Shown: one piece after another, positions 60,553 to 64,000 of the stretch
Position numbering within the stretch: the stretch's first letter is position 1
How the letters are laid out: each line of letters starts with the position of its first letter
Made by a program: the position numbers and the translations under genes
The notes under the pieces: model-generated
The model's database searches: none
Seen by the model: only the letters and a program-made list of their open reading frames with translations
What the model was told of the DNA's origin: nothing
Assembly: GCA_900548115.1 (NCBI GenBank)
Contig: URJL01000002.1
Location: 17,619 to 81,618, forward strand
Origin: an uncultured Eubacteriales bacterium
Lineage (GTDB): Bacteria; Bacillota; Clostridia; Oscillospirales; CAG-382
Length of the DNA stretch: 64,000 nt
Direction of reading: 5' to 3'

Positions 60553-61743
60553 TCAGGCGAGATAAAACGGCTTTTTGCCGTTCACTTTATCGTGCCACAG
60601 CGGCGACATATTGCGCAGTCTCTCGACAACGGGTGGGATCTCTTTCAACAGATAGTCGATCTCCTCCTCGGTGTTGTTTTCGCAAAGAGAAAGACGTAAG
60701 GAACCGTGCGCGACCTCGTGAGGGCGTCCGATGGCAAGCAGAACATGGCTCGGATCAAGCGAGCCCGAAGTACACGCAGAGCCGGACGACGCGCAAATGC
60801 CCTTTTCGTCCAAAAGAAGAAGCAAGCTCTCCCCTTCTATACCCTCAAAGCAAAAGCTTACGTTTCCGGGAAGACGGTTTACACGATCGCCGTTCAGCGC
60901 GCTGTGCGGAATTTTTTCAAGTCCCGCAATCAATTTGTCGCGGAGTGCAGTCTGTTTGCGTATATTTTCATCCATGCGATCGCACATTTCATCCAGCGCC
61001 GCCGCCATTCCGACGATAGCGGGAAGATTTTCGGTTCCGGCGCGCTTTCCGCGTTCCTGCGCGCCGCCGTAAATCAAATTTTCGAGCGGCATGCCGCTGC
61101 GCGCATACAAAACGCCGATTCCCTTCGGACCGTGGAACTTATGCGCCGAAAGCGACAGATAGTCGATATGATCGGAAACGACATTGACCGGAATATGACC
61201 GACCGCCTGCACCGCGTCCACATGAAACGGGATTTTTCTTTCACGGCAGATCGCGCCGATCTCGGCGATCGGGAGCACCGAGCCGATCTCATTGTTGGCA
61301 TACATAGTCGTGACAAGGCAGGTATCGTCGCGAAGTGCCGCGGCAACCTCCCTTGCCGTTACGTTTCCGGTATCGTGCACATCCAAAAGGGTCACTTCAA
61401 AGCCCTCTTTTCTCAGTGCCTCCAGCGTGTGCAGTACGGCGTGATGCTCAAAAGCGGTCGACACAATATGGCACTTGCCTTTTTTCTTGCCGTAATGCGC
61501 CGCCGAAAGAATCGCCTGATTATCTGCTTCGCTTCCGCCCGAGGTAAAATAGACCTCGCGCGGCAAACAGCCGAGACGCGAAGCGATCCTCTCTCTCGCG
61601 TCCGCCAATACCTCTGCCGCCTTTTGTCCGATTGAATGAAGACTTGATGGGTTGCCGTAGGTCTCCTCCATACAGGCAAGCTCCGCTTGGATTGCCGCGC
61701 GGCTCATTTTGGTCGTTGCGGCGTTATCGGCATAAACAGTCAT
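60553..61743 (-). CDS. nifS: Cysteine desulfurase
   Basis: The 396-residue PLP enzyme removes sulfur from cysteine to make a persulfide. PLP Lys lies in SLSAHKFHGPKGIGVLY (about 203). The catalytic Cys is in ICASSGSACTSGSLDPSH. It belongs to the NifS/IscS group I. The start at 61743 follows AAAGGAGC. It lies 56 bases after cysK. Confidence 0.95.
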   Translation of the reverse strand: MTVYADNAATTKMSRAAIQAELACMEETYGNPSSLHSIGQKAAEVLADARERIASRLGCLPREVYFTSGGSEADNQAILSAAHYGKKKGKCHIVSTAFEHHAVLHTLEALRKEGFEVTLLDVHDTGNVTAREVAAALRDDTCLVTTMYANNEIGSVLPIAEIGAICRERKIPFHVDAVQAVGHIPVNVVSDHIDYLSLSAHKFHGPKGIGVLYARSGMPLENLIYGGAQERGKRAGTENLPAIVGMAAALDEMCDRMDENIRKQTALRDKLIAGLEKIPHSALNGDRVNRLPGNVSFCFEGIEGESLLLLLDEKGICASSGSACTSGSLDPSHVLLAIGRPHEVAHGSLRLSLCENNTEEEIDYLLKEIPPVVERLRNMSPLWHDKVNGKKPFYLA

Positions 61744-61799
61744 GTTTTTTGCTCCTTTTTACGTAAGTGAATGCTTTTTCGCAAAGGGAAAGCGTTGTT

Positions 61800-62732
61800 T
61801 CAGTCGGCAAACAGAGGGGTCGAAAGGTAACGGTCGCCCGTGTCGGGAAGCAGAACCACTATGGTCTTTCCTTTATTTTCGGGACGCTTTGCAAGCTCGA
61901 TCGCCGCCCACGTTGCGGCGCCCGATGAAATGCCGACAAGGAAGCCCTCCTTTTTGCCGATGCGTTTGCCGGTTGCGAACGCGTCCTCGTTTGCAACGGT
62001 GATGATCTCATCGTAAATTTTGGTATTCAGAACATCCGGAACAAAGCCCGCGCCGATTCCCTGAACCTTGTGCGCGCCCGCAACGCCGGTCGAAAGAACG
62101 GCGGAGGTCGCGGGTTCAACGGCAACGACCTTAACACTCGGATTTTTGCTCTTAAGATATTCACCGACGCCCGTTACGGTTCCTCCTGTTCCGACCCCCG
62201 CAACGAATATGTCCACTTTTCCGTCGGTATCATCATATATCTCGGGTCCCGTGGTCTTAAAATGCGCTTCGGGGTTTGCGGGGTTGACAAACTGTCCGGG
62301 AACAAAGCTGTTCGGGATTTCGGCGGCAAGCTCGTTTGCTTTGGCAATCGCGCCCTTCATGCCCTTTGCTCCCTCAGTCAGTACAAGCTCGGCGCCGTAT
62401 GCCTTCATCAACTGACGACGTTCCACCGACATGGTCTCGGGCATTACAATGATAATGCGATAGCCGCGCGCCGCCGCAACCGACGCAAGACCGATACCGG
62501 TATTGCCGCTGGTCGGCTCGATGATGACAGAGCCTTCTTTCAAAGCGCCCGTCGCTTCGGCTTTGTCGATCATGGCTTTTGCGATACGATCCTTGACCGA
62601 GCCTGCGGGATTGAAATATTCAAGTTTTGCGAGGATCTTGGCTTCAAGCTTTTCCTCGGCTTCAATGTGCGAAAGCTCAACAAGCGGGGTTTTACCGATC
62701 AATTGATCAACGGAAGTATAAATCTTGGACAT
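61800..62732 (-). CDS. cysK: O-acetylserine sulfhydrylase (cysteine synthase A)
   Basis: The 310-residue PLP enzyme makes cysteine from O-acetylserine and sulfide. PLP Lys is K47 in NPAGSVKDRI. TSGNTGIGLASVAA (about 74-87) binds substrate, and GTGGTVTGVGEYLK (about 175-188) binds the phosphate. It is first in the operon, supplying cysteine to nifS. The start at 62732 follows AAAAGGAGA. Its 5' leader holds an operator and a Cys-ending leader peptide. Confidence 0.95.
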   Translation of the reverse strand: MSKIYTSVDQLIGKTPLVELSHIEAEEKLEAKILAKLEYFNPAGSVKDRIAKAMIDKAEATGALKEGSVIIEPTSGNTGIGLASVAAARGYRIIIVMPETMSVERRQLMKAYGAELVLTEGAKGMKGAIAKANELAAEIPNSFVPGQFVNPANPEAHFKTTGPEIYDDTDGKVDIFVAGVGTGGTVTGVGEYLKSKNPSVKVVAVEPATSAVLSTGVAGAHKVQGIGAGFVPDVLNTKIYDEIITVANEDAFATGKRIGKKEGFLVGISSGAATWAAIELAKRPENKGKTIVVLLPDTGDRYLSTPLFAD

Positions 62733-62798
62733 AATAAAAGTCTCCTTTTCCTTTATAAAGTTGTGTTTACGGTGTTTTTCGTCTCGTCGCTGTTTTCG

Positions 62799-62843
62799 TC
62801 AACATCGAAAACCGACACGGAAGAACCCTTTTTCCGACTTCAT
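62799..62843 (-). CDS. Putative cysK leader peptide (14 residues)
   Basis: On the minus strand, ATG at 62843 is followed by MKSEKGFFRVGFRC and TGA. The only Cys codon is the last before the stop. A GGAG sequence lies about eight bases upstream of the ATG. It sits 66 bases before cysK. It may be an attenuation-type leader peptide; with one Cys codon this is not certain. Confidence 0.4.
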   Translation of the reverse strand: MKSEKGFFRVGFRC

Positions 62844-62871
62844 GTCGACCACTCCGTTTCTCGTTTTACTT

Positions 62872-62890
62872 ACCAACTTAGTAGGTTGGT
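62872..62890. promoter_or_regulatory. Palindromic operator in the cysK promoter
   Basis: ACCAAC-N7-GTTGGT (62872-62890), extended by one further T/A pair. It lies directly downstream of the -10 box. The adjoining Rrf2 regulator of the same operon is the obvious candidate binder. Confidence 0.65.
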
Positions 62891-62893
62891 ATT

Positions 62894-62922
62894 ATAATAG
62901 CACCGCGTTTCGGTTTTGTCAA
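62894..62922 (-). promoter_or_regulatory. Promoter of cysK-nifS-nifU-rrf2
   Basis: On the minus strand TTGACA (62922-62917) and TATTAT (62899-62894) are separated by 17 bases. The gap 62733-63098 contains this promoter, the operator and the leader peptide; nothing else was seen. Confidence 0.8.
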
Positions 62923-63098
62923 GCACTTTTCCGAAAAAATGCCGATTTTTTAAAAATTGTTAAAAAAACGTGCAAGTTGTCAATTACTTAACAGAAAACC
63001 CTATCTTTTTTTCTTCTTTTGTGTTATTATGAGAGTGGTTAGTATGGTTAACGGCGTGCGGTGGCAGAATGCTGCTGTTTCGGAGAATGAGTATCGGT

Positions 63099-64000
63099 AT
63101 GGATATATTGGATGTTGTACGCGCATTGCGGCATTATTGCAGTACGATATGGGAATACGATCGCGTCACGGAAAAGGTTTTCGTTCATTATGACGTGCTT
63201 TTGCCGCAAACGGTGGGAAAACGCTTTTCTTTGGAGGAGCTTTCCGACCGATATAAAAGTCGCTATCTGTTTGAAGGCGATTTTTCGACCTGGGACAAAT
63301 ATTTTGATAAAAATGCACTGCAGCGCTGTTTTTTACCCGATTTTTCAGAGACGTCCTTTACGCTGCGCTTTATTTATCCCGAGGCCGATCCGTGCTGGTA
63401 TCAATGCGTGATCCAAAAGGCGGACGATTCTCACCTTCTCATTTTCGACCGCGACATTTACGACAATGTAAAAGAGCTTTATCTTCGGAAAAATTTTGAG
63501 AGCATTTTCGAAAACGTTTTCTATGTCGATGTCGAATCCGGAAAATTTATTCACCACAAAAATAAGCCGAATGCTCTTTTTTTGCAAGCAAGCAATAAAT
63601 ACGACGACATGATCGCCCGTTTCGTTCAAAATCACGTGTCCCATCCCGATCCTGCGACGGCAGCGAAGCTTTTAAGCCTTGAAAATGTTCGTCGGGAGCT
63701 GAAATCCGAACCGCGCTACAGCCTGTATCTTACCGTACACGACGATGAGCGCCTTTCATACAATTGCCTGATTTTTTCTTATCTCGACTCTTCTCAAAAG
63801 GTTATCGTGGTCGCCCGCACCGATATCAGCGATATTGCGGAAAAATACGAAAACCGGCTCCGCCGTTATCAGGAAGATTCGTGGCACGATGTGCTGACCG
63901 GCATAAACAATCGCAACTATTACGAAGAAAAAATCAAGAATACCCGTCCGAAAGTCGGTCTTGCCGTTATTGATCTGGATGAATTCAAGCTCTGCAACGA
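63099..64000 (+). CDS. GGDEF-domain protein (putative diguanylate cyclase), 3' end outside window
   Basis: About 300 residues are visible. Residues about 1-250 form an unrecognised sensory region, with PAS-like features in two segments (YVDVESGKFIHHK near 147 and YSYLDSSQKVIVVARTDISD near 228). From about 262, WHDVLTGINNRNYYEEKI and VGLAVIDLDEFKLCN open the GGDEF domain, which makes cyclic di-GMP. The window ends before the GGDEF motif itself, so activity cannot be judged. No membrane helix is seen, so it is predicted cytoplasmic. ATG 63099 and ATG 63087 are both possible; a GGAG lies at 63082-63085, 13 bases before 63099. Confidence 0.75.
   Translation, partial: MDILDVVRALRHYCSTIWEYDRVTEKVFVHYDVLLPQTVGKRFSLEELSDRYKSRYLFEGDFSTWDKYFDKNALQRCFLPDFSETSFTLRFIYPEADPCWYQCVIQKADDSHLLIFDRDIYDNVKELYLRKNFESIFENVFYVDVESGKFIHHKNKPNALFLQASNKYDDMIARFVQNHVSHPDPATAAKLLSLENVRRELKSEPRYSLYLTVHDDERLSYNCLIFSYLDSSQKVIVVARTDISDIAEKYENRLRRYQEDSWHDVLTGINNRNYYEEKIKNTRPKVGLAVIDLDEFKLCN

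Noticed and set aside
60706..61635. Plus-strand frame of 309 codons opposite nifS
   Set aside because: Antisense to a gene with catalytic residues in place; no start site, and low-plausibility composition.
1..64000. tRNA, rRNA, CRISPR arrays or defence systems
   Set aside because: No cloverleaf-like segments, regularly spaced repeats or characteristic defence genes were found in the gaps or frames.

Overview
The window looks like a chromosome segment of an anaerobic, low-to-mid GC Firmicute of class Clostridia, probably an uncultured gut-type Ruminococcaceae/Oscillospirales relative. The reasons are: strong AGGAGG ribosome-binding sites and TTGACA-17-TATAAT promoters; an IspH-ribosomal S1 fusion typical of Clostridia; a FabK-type fatty acid synthesis operon; a biotin-dependent sodium-pumping decarboxylase; S-layer-homology (SLH) proteins; and a CwlD-type cortex amidase. 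No rRNA, tRNA, CRISPR array or intact prophage was seen.

Layout. 1-5.7 kb: the end of one SLH protein, a large SLH/beta-helix surface protein, an aldo/keto reductase, and a decayed GH78 (alpha-L-rhamnosidase-like) gene. 5.8-21.2 kb: one long plus-strand polysaccharide locus behind a consensus promoter and a structured leader with an attenuator-like hairpin. It encodes a priming sugar transferase, a polymerase/ligase, two chain-length (Wzz/PCP-like) proteins, a pyruvyltransferase, four glycosyltransferases, an SLH protein, an acetyltransferase, a flippase and a DivIVA-like protein. The pyruvyltransferase together with SLH proteins suggests a wall-bound, pyruvylated polymer (inference). 21.2-29.3 kb: minus-strand type II fatty acid synthesis operon fabH-acpP-fabK-fabD-fabG-fabF-fabZ-accD-accA and an upstream TetR regulator. 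Four near-identical 17-bp palindromes flank the regulator, one on its own promoter and three before fabH. accB and accC are absent from the operon.

29.4-38.6 kb: plus-strand housekeeping genes: RpiR regulator, HI0933-type flavoprotein, cmk, plsC, ispH-S1, yqeG-like phosphatase, endonuclease IV, Xaa-Pro peptidase, efp and an acidic CD1247-like protein. 38.7-40.0 kb: a truncated peptidase-like gene and a decayed IS200-type element. 40.0-44.0 kb: minus-strand decarboxylase Na+ pump operon, divergent from an AraC-type regulator. 44.2-54.7 kb: a DUF11 protein, a small membrane protein, an acyl-ACP thioesterase, cwlD-radA-DUF6873, membrane proteins, an intact tyrosine recombinase and, 1.2 kb away, a second recombinase lacking nearly all catalytic residues. 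54.8-59.6 kb: HD hydrolase, NagD-like phosphatase, D,D-carboxypeptidase and ligA. 59.6-62.9 kb: minus-strand cysK-nifS-nifU-rrf2 operon with a palindromic operator and a short Cys-ending leader peptide. The window ends inside a GGDEF protein.

The items most worth a second look are the pseudoknot-plus-terminator leader of the polysaccharide locus, the TetR operator array of the FAS operon, the internal ribosome-binding site in ispH-S1, the catalytically dead Xer paralogue, and the cysK leader. All functional statements rest on reading the sequence and remembered family features; no database search was run.
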